Of a stretch of DNA of 32,125 nucleotides, positions 7,763 to 17,131 are shown one piece after another; the stretch's first letter is position 1; the number at the start of each line of letters is the position of its first letter. A model generated the notes under the pieces. It made no database searches, was not told the origin of the DNA, and saw nothing but the letters and a program-made list of their open reading frames with translations. The stretch covers positions 1-32,125 of the forward strand of contig JASJDP010000044.1 in assembly GCA_030065095.1 (NCBI GenBank). The letters are read 5' to 3'. This stretch comes from Rhodobacter sp. (GTDB lineage: Bacteria > Pseudomonadota > Alphaproteobacteria > Rhodobacterales > Rhodobacteraceae). A program made the position numbers and the translations under genes.

Positions 7763-9741
7763 ACGAGGTCCCTTTGAATGCGTTCCGACCAATCGCGCGC
7801 CGCGACGATTTCTTCGCCGTCGCGCGCCTCAAGCGACGCAGTGATGTACCAAGTGTCCGCCAAAGCCTCCACCCGAACTTGGGTCGCCACCGAGGCCCGC
7901 CACTCGCCCCGCGCGTATGTCTTCTGCCACTTGATCTCGCAGACGGCGGAGTTGGGATCATCAGGATGGATCCTGAATACCTCGTCGGTGGTGTAGCGGG
8001 TTTCGATCCCGGTATGGAGGTGCCGATTGCGCCCGGTATCGGCCTTTCGCGCATAGGTCTCGAGACCGGTGGTCAGATCGATCGATCGCGTCCGGTCGAA
8101 CTGGCCCTCGCTCAGCACTTCGGTCTCGACCGGCGCGGCGCTCTCAGCCGGCTCGAAAGGGGCCTCGGCAGGCGTGCCGGTGCACAGCGGCAGGTCCAGC
8201 CGGGTGTTCGTCAATGTCACGCGCGCTCTTTCCTGTGATGGCCAGATCACCGGCCAATAGGCGGTCGAGAGCGCCAGGCGCAGCTTTTGTCCCTTGGCGA
8301 TGCGCTGTCCGCAGGCGTTTAGCTGCAGGCGGATCGGCACGGACCCTTCGGGCATCGGGGCGGGATCGGCATGGCTTTCGCGGTGGGTGAGGTTCAAGAC
8401 GCCGTAGCTGACGAGCGTGGCTTTCCCGTCTGCATCGACCGCCGAGAGAACGGCGGCGAGATTGGCTTGCGGCGTCTTTGATTGGGCCATAGCCGTGAGG
8501 ATGGGGAAGCCCAGAAGCTCCAGATCGTTGTCCAAGGGTGCGGTCTCGAACCAAGTCATTCCGGTCTCGTGGCTCTGATCCAGCGGTCCGTCGGCGATCA
8601 GGCCATAGCCGCACCAGGCGCCCGCCGCATGGCCGGCCGTTTCCGGTGACGAGAGCGTGATCGGCGCAGCGAGCGCCGGCAACTCCAAAGCCCGTGTCTC
8701 CGCTGCCGCCCCTTCCCAGCCCGGAAGCGTCACCCAGTGCCCGGGCCAGTCTTCGCGGTAGGTCGTCGGCGGGGCGGGGTCCTGGACCCAAGCGCGTAGC
8801 TGCGGTTCCTCCATGATGCCGGTGTCGATGCCCTTCAGGTGCTGGTCCCACCATCGCAGGCATTCCTGCAAAAACCCGATCCGGGGTCCGGGCTTGGCGA
8901 AATGCGGATACTTGTGCGCCCAGGGACCGACCAGTCCTTTCTTCGGTCCCGGCAAGTTCTCAAGCGTCCGGAAAACCGCATTGGTGTAGCCGTCGGCCCA
9001 ACCGCCGACCATGTAGACCGGCACCTCGATATCAGCGTGGTTTTCGCAGACCGAGCCATGGGCGTAGAAGGCGTCGCGACGTTGATGGCGAAACCAGTCG
9101 AGCATCCAGAGCCCGTTGCTCTGCAACCGCTCCGCGCACATATCCCGCCAGCCGTCGCCGACGATGGCTGGGTCGGGCGGGGTGTTGGCGATGGAAAAGG
9201 CGGTGGCGCCCCAGGCCACCTTGTCGGTCAGCAGGCAGCCGCCCATGAAGTGGATGTCATCGGCGTATCGGTCGTCGGTCGAGCAGAGCGAGATCACCGC
9301 GCCCAGTGCCGGTGGGCGTCGCGCAGCGATCTGCAATCCGTTGAACCCGCCCCAACTGATGCCGATCATGCCCACTTTGCCAGAGCACCAGTCCTGCGCG
9401 GCCAGCCACTCGATTACCGCCAGCGCATCGTCCTGTTCCTGCTTGAGATATTCGCCCAGGCAAACACCCTCGCTGTCGCCGGTCCCGCGCATGTCAACGC
9501 GCACACCCGCATAGCCGAAGCCGGCGAAATAGGGATGGGTCAGATGATCCCGCTCTACCGTGCCGTCGCGCTTGCGGTAGGGCAGATATTCGAGGATCGC
9601 CGGGACCGGGTCGTCCTCGGCATCCTCGGGAAGCCAGATGCGGGCGGCGAGCTTGGTGCCGTCCGGCATCGAAATCCAGGTATTTTCGATCTCGCGGATT
9701 TGCCGGGGGAACTCGGTTCTGATTTGGATGTCCTCAGCCAT
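7759..9741 (-). CDS. CocE/NonD family hydrolase (second of three)
   Basis: A 660-residue serine hydrolase of the X-Pro dipeptidyl-peptidase S15/CocE family (cocaine esterase, glutaryl-7-ACA acylase relatives), which cleaves esters or amides. The N-terminal alpha/beta domain has Ser129 in GISWGG, Asp250 in GGWADGY and His276 in GPWAHKYPH. The C-terminal half is the jelly-roll domain typical of the family (PIRLQLNACGQRIAKGQKLR). There is no signal peptide, so it should be cytoplasmic. It starts three bases after the stop of the first CocE-like gene and overlaps the following hydrolase gene by four bases. It is clearly homologous to the products at 9745-11751 and 17975-19975, but not a recent duplicate by eye. 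Confidence 0.9.
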   Translation of the reverse strand: MAEDIQIRTEFPRQIREIENTWISMPDGTKLAARIWLPEDAEDDPVPAILEYLPYRKRDGTVERDHLTHPYFAGFGYAGVRVDMRGTGDSEGVCLGEYLKQEQDDALAVIEWLAAQDWCSGKVGMIGISWGGFNGLQIAARRPPALGAVISLCSTDDRYADDIHFMGGCLLTDKVAWGATAFSIANTPPDPAIVGDGWRDMCAERLQSNGLWMLDWFRHQRRDAFYAHGSVCENHADIEVPVYMVGGWADGYTNAVFRTLENLPGPKKGLVGPWAHKYPHFAKPGPRIGFLQECLRWWDQHLKGIDTGIMEEPQLRAWVQDPAPPTTYREDWPGHWVTLPGWEGAAAETRALELPALAAPITLSSPETAGHAAGAWCGYGLIADGPLDQSHETGMTWFETAPLDNDLELLGFPILTAMAQSKTPQANLAAVLSAVDADGKATLVSYGVLNLTHRESHADPAPMPEGSVPIRLQLNACGQRIAKGQKLRLALSTAYWPVIWPSQERARVTLTNTRLDLPLCTGTPAEAPFEPAESAAPVETEVLSEGQFDRTRSIDLTTGLETYARKADTGRNRHLHTGIETRYTTDEVFRIHPDDPNSAVCEIKWQKTYARGEWRASVATQVRVEALADTWYITASLEARDGEEIVAARDWSERIQRDLV

Positions 9742-9744
9742 GCG

Positions 9745-11751
9745 TCACATCCCGTTGCGCGGGATCGTATGATCCCAGACCACATGGTGAAATTCGGTCT
9801 CGCCGTCCCAACAGGTGACGGAGGCACGAAGGTGGAAATCCACCATGCTGGCGGTCATCTCTGCCTTGGTTTCAATCCGGACGTTCCAGTCGTCGCGCCG
9901 AAACTCGCTTTCCTGATCCATCGTTGCGCGGGCCGACAAGGGATCGTCGGGGTGAATGCTGTAGCGGCGGTCGGAGATATCTCCCATTTCCGTGCCGGTT
10001 TCTTCGAGCCGCATCCTCCCCACGGGGCCGAAAACTCCGCCATCGAGGAAAAAGCGCGAGATGTGTTCGCCGGTCGTGAGATCTGTATGAAGCGAGCGCT
10101 CCATCGACCCCTCGCGGGTGCGGGTGATGGCGCGCTTTGTCCTGGGCCTGGCCGGTTCCGGCAAAGCGCGCGGCGTGCCGGGGGTCGAGCGTCGGACCGG
10201 CAGCGAGAGGGAAGATGTGCCAGGCGTCATTGTCAGCGTCACCGGTTCGGGCGCAGGCCAGAGGATCGGCCAGTAGGTCGACGCAATTTGCACCACGAGA
10301 TGGTGTCCAGCGGCCATTCGGTAGCCGATGCCGTGCAGCGGCACCGTGATCTGCATTTCTTCGCCTGGGACGACCGGCTCGGGAGCGGTATCGGAGCGCC
10401 GGTGCGTCAGGTTGGCGAAACCGCGGGAAATGAGGGTTTGAGCGCCGTCGGGGGCCTCGTCGACCAAGAGTGCTGCGACCAATCCCTGGGGACGGTCGGC
10501 CTTGACCGTGAGCTGCAGGGTGGGCTGGCCCAGGATATCGAGCGGTGCCGCGATGCGAACGCCGCGGAAACTCAACGCGCCACCTGCATCGATCCGGCAA
10601 TCGCTGGGCATGTCGCCGGGGATCGCGAATGAGCACATGTCTCCTCCCGAAACCCCGAACGTGCCGGGTGAGCAGATGGGCATCGCCGGCCCATTCTCGG
10701 CCATCTTGGCAAGCTTGCCGGTATTCAGAAAAAGCGTCTCGACTTGCACATTTGGTGAGGGCCAGGCGGGTTCCTCGACCCATGTGCCCGGCCGGGTTTT
10801 GTGGGTCCCGGAGGGGGAAACCGAGTCCTGCAGGTAGAAACGGAACCGAGGTTCGTCCATCAGACCGGTGTCGATGCCCCTGAGGTAATGGTCCCAGAAC
10901 CGGATCGCCTCGGCCAGAAAATCCACCTTTGGCCCTGGCACGCCCTCGTGCGGGTAAAGATGCGCCCAGGGGCCCATCAGCACCTTGACCGGGCCCGTCA
11001 GTTGTTCGGCGATGCGGAACGGCGTGTCGCGGAAGAGATCGGCCCAACCGCCGAAGAAATAGACCGGCACGTCGATGTCGTCGTAATTTTCGCAGATCGA
11101 GCCGCGGCGCCACATCTCGTCATGTGTCTGATGTTCCAGCCACTGGGCGGGCCAATAGGTCATCGCCTCGAGCCGCTCTTTCCACATCTCGCGCCAGCGG
11201 TCTTCGCCGACGATCCGGGGATCGGGCGGCATGGCGTTGTAGAGCTGCATGATCGAGCCCCACCAGAAATTGTCGTTCGCCAGGCAGCCGCCATAGAAGT
11301 GGATATCTTCGCGCCAGCGGTCGTCGCAGCCCATCACTGGCGCTATGGCCTTCAGTGCCGGCGGGCGTTTCGAGGCGACTTGGAAGGAGTTGTAGGCACC
11401 CCAGCTCTTTCCGAACATTCCGACTTTGCCGTCGCACCATGGCTGCTCGGCAATCCAGGCGATGACATCCACGCCGTCCTGCGTCTCCTGCTCGGTATAT
11501 TCGTCGAGCATCACGCCCTCGCTGTCGCCAGACCCACGCATGTCGACACGGATCGCGGCAAAGCCGGCCTCGGCGAAGCGGGGATGCATCGACTCGTCGC
11601 GCATCCGGGTCCGGTCACGGCGGCGGTAGGGGATGTATTCCAGGATGCAGGGGACAGGTTCGGTACGCGCACAGTCCGGGAGCCACAGCCGTGCCGCAAG
11701 GCGTACGCCGTCCGGCATCGCGATCCAGACGGTCTCGATGGCTTCCGTCAT
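9745..11751 (-). CDS. CocE/NonD family hydrolase (first of three)
   Basis: A 668-residue S15/CocE-type serine hydrolase. Catalytic candidates are Ser116 in GKSWGAY, Asp238 in GGWADLF and His264 in GPWAHLYPH. The conserved RVDMRGSGDSEGV strand-turn precedes the nucleophile, and a C-terminal jelly-roll domain follows. The ATG at 11751 forms an ATGA overlap with the stop of the upstream ATPase gene and coincides with the family N-terminus (MTEAIETVW). The longer open frame upstream lies inside the ATPase gene and is not used. Direct coupling to a complete dipeptide-type importer suggests the imported compound is an ester- or amide-containing molecule hydrolysed inside the cell. Confidence 0.9.
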   Translation of the reverse strand: MTEAIETVWIAMPDGVRLAARLWLPDCARTEPVPCILEYIPYRRRDRTRMRDESMHPRFAEAGFAAIRVDMRGSGDSEGVMLDEYTEQETQDGVDVIAWIAEQPWCDGKVGMFGKSWGAYNSFQVASKRPPALKAIAPVMGCDDRWREDIHFYGGCLANDNFWWGSIMQLYNAMPPDPRIVGEDRWREMWKERLEAMTYWPAQWLEHQTHDEMWRRGSICENYDDIDVPVYFFGGWADLFRDTPFRIAEQLTGPVKVLMGPWAHLYPHEGVPGPKVDFLAEAIRFWDHYLRGIDTGLMDEPRFRFYLQDSVSPSGTHKTRPGTWVEEPAWPSPNVQVETLFLNTGKLAKMAENGPAMPICSPGTFGVSGGDMCSFAIPGDMPSDCRIDAGGALSFRGVRIAAPLDILGQPTLQLTVKADRPQGLVAALLVDEAPDGAQTLISRGFANLTHRRSDTAPEPVVPGEEMQITVPLHGIGYRMAAGHHLVVQIASTYWPILWPAPEPVTLTMTPGTSSLSLPVRRSTPGTPRALPEPARPRTKRAITRTREGSMERSLHTDLTTGEHISRFFLDGGVFGPVGRMRLEETGTEMGDISDRRYSIHPDDPLSARATMDQESEFRRDDWNVRIETKAEMTASMVDFHLRASVTCWDGETEFHHVVWDHTIPRNGM

Positions 11752-12737
11752 GCGGCCCCCTTTTGCTCGGGTGGACGCGCGCCGGGGTCCAGCGGGAAAT
11801 GGCATGCAATTCGCCGTTCATCCCGCTCTACGATTGCGGGCGGTTCCGTGCTGCATTTGGACTGGGCCCAGGGGCATCGGGTGTGGAACTCGCAGCCGGG
11901 CGGGCGGGCCAGAAGCGACGGCACTTCGGCGGGCAGCATGATGCGGTCATGTGCCTTGTCGGGGTCAGGCTCGGGATTCGCCGAAAGCAGGGCCGCCGTG
12001 TAGGGATGCGCCGGGGCCTGGAAGATTTCCTCGGTGTCGCCGGTTTCCACAAACCGCCCCAGATACATCACGGCCATCCGGTCGGCTACATGATGAACCA
12101 CATGGAGGTTGTGGGTGATGATGACCATCGCAAGTCCCATGCGCTCGCGCAGATCGTTGAGCAGGTTCAGCACCTCGCCCTGCACCGACACGTCGAGCCC
12201 TGCGGTGGGTTCGTCGGCGATGATCATGGCAGGATTCAGAGCCACCGCGCGCGCCACGCCGACGCGGCGGGCCTGACCGCCGGATAGCTGGTGCGGGTAG
12301 CGCTCGGCGAAATCTGCGGGCAGACCCACCAGAGACAAGAGCCGGCGGGTTTCCTCGCGCAGGTTGACGTCGGCGACCCCATGGATGCGGAACGGTTCCG
12401 TCACCAGATCGCCGACCTTCATCCGCGGACTAAGCGAACCGACCGGGTCTTGGAACATCATCGACATGCGCCGGCGGACCGGTTTCATCGACCGTGTGTC
12501 AAGCGTGTCGATGCGGTTCCCCTCGAAGGTCACGCTGCCCGAGGAAATCTCCTGCAAACCGTTCACGGCGCGTGCAAGCGTCGTCTTGCCCGACCCGCTT
12601 TCGCCGACCAGTGCAAAGGTCTCGCCCGGATTGACCTCGAAGCTCACACCCGCCACGCCAAGGATGTCCCGCCGTTGGGTGATCGAACCGACCCGGAAGG
12701 TGACCCGCAGGTCGCGGACGTCGAGGATCGCGCTCAT
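11748..12737 (-). CDS. Dipeptide/oligopeptide ABC transporter ATPase (DppF-like)
   Basis: A 329-residue ATP-binding subunit of a Dpp/Opp-type importer, on the cytoplasmic side of the inner membrane. Walker A GESGSGKTT, Q-loop MMFQDP, signature LSGGQ, Walker B MIIADEP and H-loop ITHN are all present. The C-terminal oligopeptide-transporter domain carries four spaced cysteines (CEFHTRCPWAQSKC and RRIAC). The ATG at 12737 gives an ATGA overlap with the DppD-like stop. Partner genes are the DppD-like ATPase and the two permeases immediately upstream. The actual solute may not be a dipeptide, since Dpp-type systems also carry opines, heme, nickel chelates and sugars. Confidence 0.92.
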   Translation of the reverse strand: MSAILDVRDLRVTFRVGSITQRRDILGVAGVSFEVNPGETFALVGESGSGKTTLARAVNGLQEISSGSVTFEGNRIDTLDTRSMKPVRRRMSMMFQDPVGSLSPRMKVGDLVTEPFRIHGVADVNLREETRRLLSLVGLPADFAERYPHQLSGGQARRVGVARAVALNPAMIIADEPTAGLDVSVQGEVLNLLNDLRERMGLAMVIITHNLHVVHHVADRMAVMYLGRFVETGDTEEIFQAPAHPYTAALLSANPEPDPDKAHDRIMLPAEVPSLLARPPGCEFHTRCPWAQSKCSTEPPAIVERDERRIACHFPLDPGARPPEQKGAA

Positions 12738-13696
12738 ACCGCCTCTGCCAATATGCATCGGGCCACCTGGCCATCGCCGACAGCGACGTCGGGCGGAAGT
12801 TCGTCGCAGGCGGCGACCTTCCGGTCGCAGCGGTTGGCGAAGATGCAGCCCTGGGGGCGGCGGCGCAGGTCGGGTATCTCGCCGGGGATCGTCGGCAAGT
12901 TCCGCGTTCGCTCTGCCTGCCGCGCCGGATCGCATTCCAGAAGCCGGATGGAATAGGGGTGGCGCGGTGTGTTGAAGACCTGCCGCGTCGTACCGCGTTC
13001 GACCACTTCGCCGGCATACATCACCACCACGTCATCGCAGAGTTCTGCGATGACACCCAAGTGATGCGAGATGAACAGAACAGAACAGCCGATCTGCTGC
13101 TGCAGGTCCTGCAACAGCTCGATCGTGGCGACTTCCAGGGTGGCGTCCAATGCCGTCGTCGGTTCGTCGGCGATCAGTAACGCCGGTTCCATCATCAGCG
13201 CCATGGCGATGGCGATGCGCTGCTTCATGCCGCCCGAGAACTCGTGCGGATAGCGGGCCCATGCATGTTCGGGATCCGGTATACGAACCAACCGCAGCAT
13301 GTCGACCGACCGCGCGTCTTTCTCGGCCCGCGACAAGCCGGACCGGTACTGAATGTTCTGCATCTGCCTGCCCACCGAGAGCACCGGGTTCAGGGCGCCC
13401 ATCGGATCCTGAAACACGGTCGAGATGCGTTGGCCGCGAAGATCGCGCATCTTTGGCGCAGAGAGCGCGGTCAGCTCCTGGCCTTCGAAAAGGATGCTGC
13501 CGCCGTCGATCCGGCCATTGTCCGCCAGCAAACCCAGGATCGCGTTGATCAGGGTGGATTTGCCACAGCCAGACTCTCCGACAATGCCGACGATCCGCCG
13601 CTCCGGCACCTCGAAAGACACATCCCGCAACGCGCGCAGATCGCCGCCTTCGGTGGAGAAGGTGACATTGAGATCCTTGATCGTCAAAACCGTCAT
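12734..13696 (-). CDS. Dipeptide/oligopeptide ABC transporter ATPase (DppD-like)
   Basis: A 320-residue ATPase of the same importer. It shows Walker A GESGCGKST, Q-loop VFQDPMGALNP, signature FSGGMKQR, Walker B LLIADEP, D-loop TTALD and H-loop ISHH. The C-terminal Opp domain has the Cys pattern CIFANRC...AAC...ARC. The ATG at 13696 forms an ATGA overlap with the stop of the DppC-like permease gene. An open frame continues some 830 bases upstream, but it is a shadow of that permease gene. DppD and DppF subunits normally form a heterodimer beneath the two permeases. Confidence 0.92.
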   Translation of the reverse strand: MTVLTIKDLNVTFSTEGGDLRALRDVSFEVPERRIVGIVGESGCGKSTLINAILGLLADNGRIDGGSILFEGQELTALSAPKMRDLRGQRISTVFQDPMGALNPVLSVGRQMQNIQYRSGLSRAEKDARSVDMLRLVRIPDPEHAWARYPHEFSGGMKQRIAIAMALMMEPALLIADEPTTALDATLEVATIELLQDLQQQIGCSVLFISHHLGVIAELCDDVVVMYAGEVVERGTTRQVFNTPRHPYSIRLLECDPARQAERTRNLPTIPGEIPDLRRRPQGCIFANRCDRKVAACDELPPDVAVGDGQVARCILAEAV

Positions 13697-14562
13697 CCGC
13701 GTGCCTTCAAACGGGGGTCGAAGACATCGCGCAATGTCTCGCCGAGGAAGGTGAAGCCAAGCGTCGTCAGAATAATCGGCAGTCCGCCGGCAATTGCGAT
13801 CCATGGCGTGTCGCGGATCGCGGTGAAGCCATCGTTGAGGATCGCGCCCCAGCTGGGCGTGGGCGGACGGACACCGAGGCCGAGAAACGACATGCCGGCC
13901 TCGATGGCAATCACGACGGGGATGTCCATCGACGCAAGGATCAAGAGCGGGCCGATCACGTTGGGCATGATGTGATGCCGCAGAATGCGGGCGGTGCTGG
14001 CGCCCATGCTTTGCGCGGCGGTGACGAATTCGGATGTCTTCAGCGCCAGGGTCTGAGTGCGGATGATGCGCGCGTAGCCCGGCACGTTCACCAACACGAC
14101 GACCACGACCACGGCTGTCAGTGAAGGGCCAAAGAGGGTCACCAGCGCCAGTGCCAGCATCACGGTGGGAAAGCTCTTGATCGAGTCGAAGAGCAGGATC
14201 ATGAGGTTGTCGAGCCAGCGTGGACCGTACCCCGCAATAAGGCCCAGGACGATACCGATGATCAGGGACGCCGCGGTCGCAAAGAGCGCGACCGACAGGG
14301 CAATGCGCCCCCCATGCAGCACGCGCGAAAACAGATCGCGCCCCAACTGGTCGGTGCCCAACAGATGTGTAAGCGACGGGCCCTGAAACCGGTCGCGCGG
14401 CGAGATCTTGTTGGGCTCGAAGGCCGACAGGAAATCGGCAAGGGCCGCGCCGCCGACCATCAGGATCACCAAGGCGATCCCAAGGGCGCCGAGTGGCTCG
14501 CGCAGGATGCGCACCAGCGGCTTGAGCCACTGGCGGCGGTCTTCAGAAGCGGCTGCGAACAC
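13693..14562 (-). CDS. Dipeptide-type ABC transporter permease (DppC-like)
   Basis: A 289-residue inner-membrane permease. A cytoplasmic N-terminus with one membrane helix (LGIALVILMVGGAALADFL) is followed by the HLLGTDQLGRDLFSR motif characteristic of DppC/OppC, then five further hydrophobic segments. The EAA loop is around TAAQSMGASTARILRHHI. Its 5' end overlaps the DppB-like gene by 20 bases and its stop overlaps the DppD-like start. Length is normal for the family. Confidence 0.92.
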   Translation of the reverse strand: MFAAASEDRRQWLKPLVRILREPLGALGIALVILMVGGAALADFLSAFEPNKISPRDRFQGPSLTHLLGTDQLGRDLFSRVLHGGRIALSVALFATAASLIIGIVLGLIAGYGPRWLDNLMILLFDSIKSFPTVMLALALVTLFGPSLTAVVVVVVLVNVPGYARIIRTQTLALKTSEFVTAAQSMGASTARILRHHIMPNVIGPLLILASMDIPVVIAIEAGMSFLGLGVRPPTPSWGAILNDGFTAIRDTPWIAIAGGLPIILTTLGFTFLGETLRDVFDPRLKARG

Positions 14563-15487
14563 GGGGGTCCAGGGCTCCTACGATCAAATCGGCAATCAGG
14601 TTGAGAAGAACGAAGAGAACGGTGGTGACCAGTACGGCACCGGTCACCAGCGGGTAGTTGCGGGTGAGGATCGCGTCGTAGACCAGCTTGCCGACACCGG
14701 GGCGGGCAAAGACGATCTCGGCGAAGACGGCGGAGGACAGCATCTGGCCGATGCCGACGCCCAGAAGCGTGACGGTCGGCAGGATCGCGATCGTCAGCGC
14801 GTAGCGATAGGTGATCATGTTTTCCGGCAGTCCGAAGGCACGGGCGGTGCGGATATGCTGGGCTTCCAGAACCTCCAGCATCGAGGCGCGCACCATGCGG
14901 GCTATGTAGCCGACCCAACCGAGGCCCACCGCCAGAGACGGGAGGATCAGGTGGACAAGCTGGTCGCCAAGATCGCCGGGCTCACCGGCGCCGATGGCGG
15001 GCAGCCACCGAAGCGTGACCGCGAAGATCAGCAACGCATAGATCGCGACCACGAAGGACGGCACGGCGATGACGGCCACCGACAAGATCCCGACGATCCG
15101 GTCGGGCATGCTGCCGCGTTTGACGGCAGCCCAGCAGCCCAGCGGAATGCCCAGTGCCACCGACCAGCTGATCCCGCCGGCGATCAGGGCCAGTGTGTAG
15201 GGAAGTTGTTCCATCACCACCTCGGCCACCGGCCGGTCAGACAGAACCTCGTTGCCCAGATCGCCCGTCCAGGCATTTGTGAAGAAATTCCAGAACTGTA
15301 CCCAGACCGGCTGATCCAGCCCCATCTTGATGCGCAATGCCTCGCGCATGGCCTCGGTGGCGCGGGGCCCCAAGGCAACCGCAGCCGGATCACCCGGGAT
15401 CAGGTAGATCATCGAGAACAGCATCAGCATCGCCAGCGAGACGATGATGACGGCCAGTCCGAGGCGTTTGACGGAATACATCAGCAT
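14543..15487 (-). CDS. Dipeptide-type ABC transporter permease (DppB-like)
   Basis: A 314-residue inner-membrane permease of the DppB/OppB type. The first helix (LGLAVIIVSLAMLMLFSMIY) leads into IPGDPA, typical of the family, and then a periplasmic loop with GLDQPVWVQF. Several more helices follow, with the EAA loop at about RASMLEVLEAQHIRTARAFG. An ATG six bases further in (15481) is an alternative start. The gene follows the binding-protein gene after a 37-base gap containing a strong hairpin. Confidence 0.9.
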   Translation of the reverse strand: MLMYSVKRLGLAVIIVSLAMLMLFSMIYLIPGDPAAVALGPRATEAMREALRIKMGLDQPVWVQFWNFFTNAWTGDLGNEVLSDRPVAEVVMEQLPYTLALIAGGISWSVALGIPLGCWAAVKRGSMPDRIVGILSVAVIAVPSFVVAIYALLIFAVTLRWLPAIGAGEPGDLGDQLVHLILPSLAVGLGWVGYIARMVRASMLEVLEAQHIRTARAFGLPENMITYRYALTIAILPTVTLLGVGIGQMLSSAVFAEIVFARPGVGKLVYDAILTRNYPLVTGAVLVTTVLFVLLNLIADLIVGALDPRVRSRF

Positions 15488-15495
15488 CGGTAACG

Positions 15496-15515
15496 GGCGG
15501 CCCCGCAGGGCCGCC
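15496..15515 (-). terminator. Intercistronic hairpin after binding-protein gene
   Basis: A perfect 8-bp GC stem (GGCGGCCC paired with GGGCCGCC) closes a four-base loop between the stop of the binding-protein gene (15525) and the start of the first permease gene (15487). There is no T-run. Hairpins at this position in transporter operons commonly protect or attenuate the message so that more binding protein than permease is made. That role is inferred here. Confidence 0.55.
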
Positions 15516-15524
15516 AGCCTCGTT

Positions 15525-17084
15525 TCAGGCGGACTTGAACTCGGAGAGAAGCGATTCGCCGTTCGGCTTCAGACCCGGAACGATCGTGTCGCGATGGATC
15601 GCGCCGACGACTTCATGGGTCAGAAACACGTAGCATCCGCTTTCGTCCATCAAACCCTGCATCTTCCTGTAGATCTCGTCGCGCTTACCTTCATCGCTTT
15701 CGGACAGGCCCTGATCATGCAGCGCCTTGTATTCGGCGTTGTCGAACCGTTCCCAGTTCCAGACGCCGACCTGTTCGGGCGTAAACCAGACTGTCGCCCA
15801 GCTCGGATCCGGCTGCATCGAGAAGCGCTGGAGCAAAAGCTGCAGGTTCATGAAATACTCGCCATCCTTGGAACCGAGCGTCCAGAAAGTCCCGGAATCG
15901 TTCTGCTTGATCTCGCAGGTGACGCCGACGTCCGCCAGGTTCGCCTGGATGACCTGCGCAGCAGTCAGACGTTCCGACTGGTTCAGGATATCCAATGTGA
16001 CGAACAGATTCGAGGCCCCCGCCTCCGCCAGCAGCGCGCGCGCCTTGTCGGGGTCGTAGTCGTAGGCGACGCTGTCGCGAGACCCCGGCAGACCCGGCGC
16101 AATGATGCCGTTGCCGACCGAAGCGGCGCCGAAATAGGCGGCGTCCACCACCGTTTGACGGTCGATGGCATGCTGGATGGCGCGGCGGATCCTGATGTCC
16201 TTCAGCGCCTCATTATCCTGGTTCATGCCCAGCCAGACATAGGCGAGTGACGGTTTTTCCAACACGACCGACCCGGCCGGCGGGTTTTCCTTGAGCCGCG
16301 GCAGCGAGCTGACCGAGGTCCAGGTGTAATCCAGATCGCCGGCCTCAAAGCCACGTTCGGCCGTGGCCGGGTCTTCAATCGGGATGATATGGATTTCGTC
16401 GAAGCCGCCTGGTTCATGCGCCCAATCGGGATTGCGCTTGAGGATGGTCTTCTGCTTGGGCTGCCAGTCGGCCAGCAGGTATTGCCCGGACTGGGCTACC
16501 GGCTTGGTGGTGATCTTGTCGCCAAGTTCTTCCATTGCGCGCTTGGACAGGATGCACGAAGCCGGCGTCGGCAGCGTCGTCGTCCAAAGCGGCACGAATT
16601 TGTTTTTCAGGTGAATGAGGCCCGAAAGCTTGTCCTTGACTTCAACCTCCTTCAACGTGGCCCAATCCCCGGCATAGGGGCTTTCCATCGCCGGATCCGC
16701 CATCCGCTCGATCGAAAACTTCACATCCTCCGCGGTCATCTGACCGAAGCCGTCGGTAAAGCCGATGTTGTCCTTCAACCTGAACGACACGGTGACGTCA
16801 TCGAGCTGTTCGATGCTGTCCACTGCGATCGCTTTCCAGCCCCACGTGTCTCCGGCCTGCGGGATAAGCAGCGGCGCGAAGATCGAACGGATAATATCGT
16901 CTTCCGGCAACGACAGCCGGAAGGCGGGGTCGAGCACCTGCAGGTCCGAATAGGACCGTACCGTCAGAACGCTGCCATCCTGCGACAGTGCCATGCGCGG
17001 CACCGCCACGCTCGCGGCACCAAAGGCACCCGCCGCTGCCAGGAACGACCTTCGGGAAACCCCAAAATCTCTGGATTGTGTCAT
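15525..17084 (-). CDS. Dipeptide-type ABC transporter substrate-binding protein (SBP family 5)
   Basis: A 519-residue periplasmic binding protein of the DppA/OppA class. The N-terminus SRRSFLAAAGAFGAASVAV is a twin-arginine-type signal (Arg11-Arg12). The mature part has family 5 hallmarks such as LDPAFRLSLPEDDIIRSIF, DVKFSIERMADP and RIRRAIQHAIDRQTVVDAAY. The ATG at 17084 follows AGGGAG at normal spacing. An earlier in-frame start would run into the regulator gene and is not used. It lies 47 bases after the XRE-cupin gene and is the first transporter gene of the operon, consistent with a regulator-transporter-enzyme layout. The ligand cannot be read from sequence. Confidence 0.92.
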   Translation of the reverse strand: MTQSRDFGVSRRSFLAAAGAFGAASVAVPRMALSQDGSVLTVRSYSDLQVLDPAFRLSLPEDDIIRSIFAPLLIPQAGDTWGWKAIAVDSIEQLDDVTVSFRLKDNIGFTDGFGQMTAEDVKFSIERMADPAMESPYAGDWATLKEVEVKDKLSGLIHLKNKFVPLWTTTLPTPASCILSKRAMEELGDKITTKPVAQSGQYLLADWQPKQKTILKRNPDWAHEPGGFDEIHIIPIEDPATAERGFEAGDLDYTWTSVSSLPRLKENPPAGSVVLEKPSLAYVWLGMNQDNEALKDIRIRRAIQHAIDRQTVVDAAYFGAASVGNGIIAPGLPGSRDSVAYDYDPDKARALLAEAGASNLFVTLDILNQSERLTAAQVIQANLADVGVTCEIKQNDSGTFWTLGSKDGEYFMNLQLLLQRFSMQPDPSWATVWFTPEQVGVWNWERFDNAEYKALHDQGLSESDEGKRDEIYRKMQGLMDESGCYVFLTHEVVGAIHRDTIVPGLKPNGESLLSEFKSA

Positions 17085-17131
17085 ATTCCACTCCCTGCGT
17101 TTGTCGTTGGATATATCGGTTTTGTCTTTCG

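Noticed and set aside
7763-7792. ATG at 7792 as the start of the alpha/beta hydrolase
   Set aside because: It would overlap the preceding gene by 34 bases; GTG at 7762 gives the four-base overlap used by other junctions in the operon and has a better placed ribosome site.
8839-10632. Long plus-strand frame of 597 residues opposite two CocE-like genes
   Set aside because: Composition is that of an antisense shadow in GC-rich coding DNA; the minus-strand frames carry clear catalytic motifs and coupled starts.
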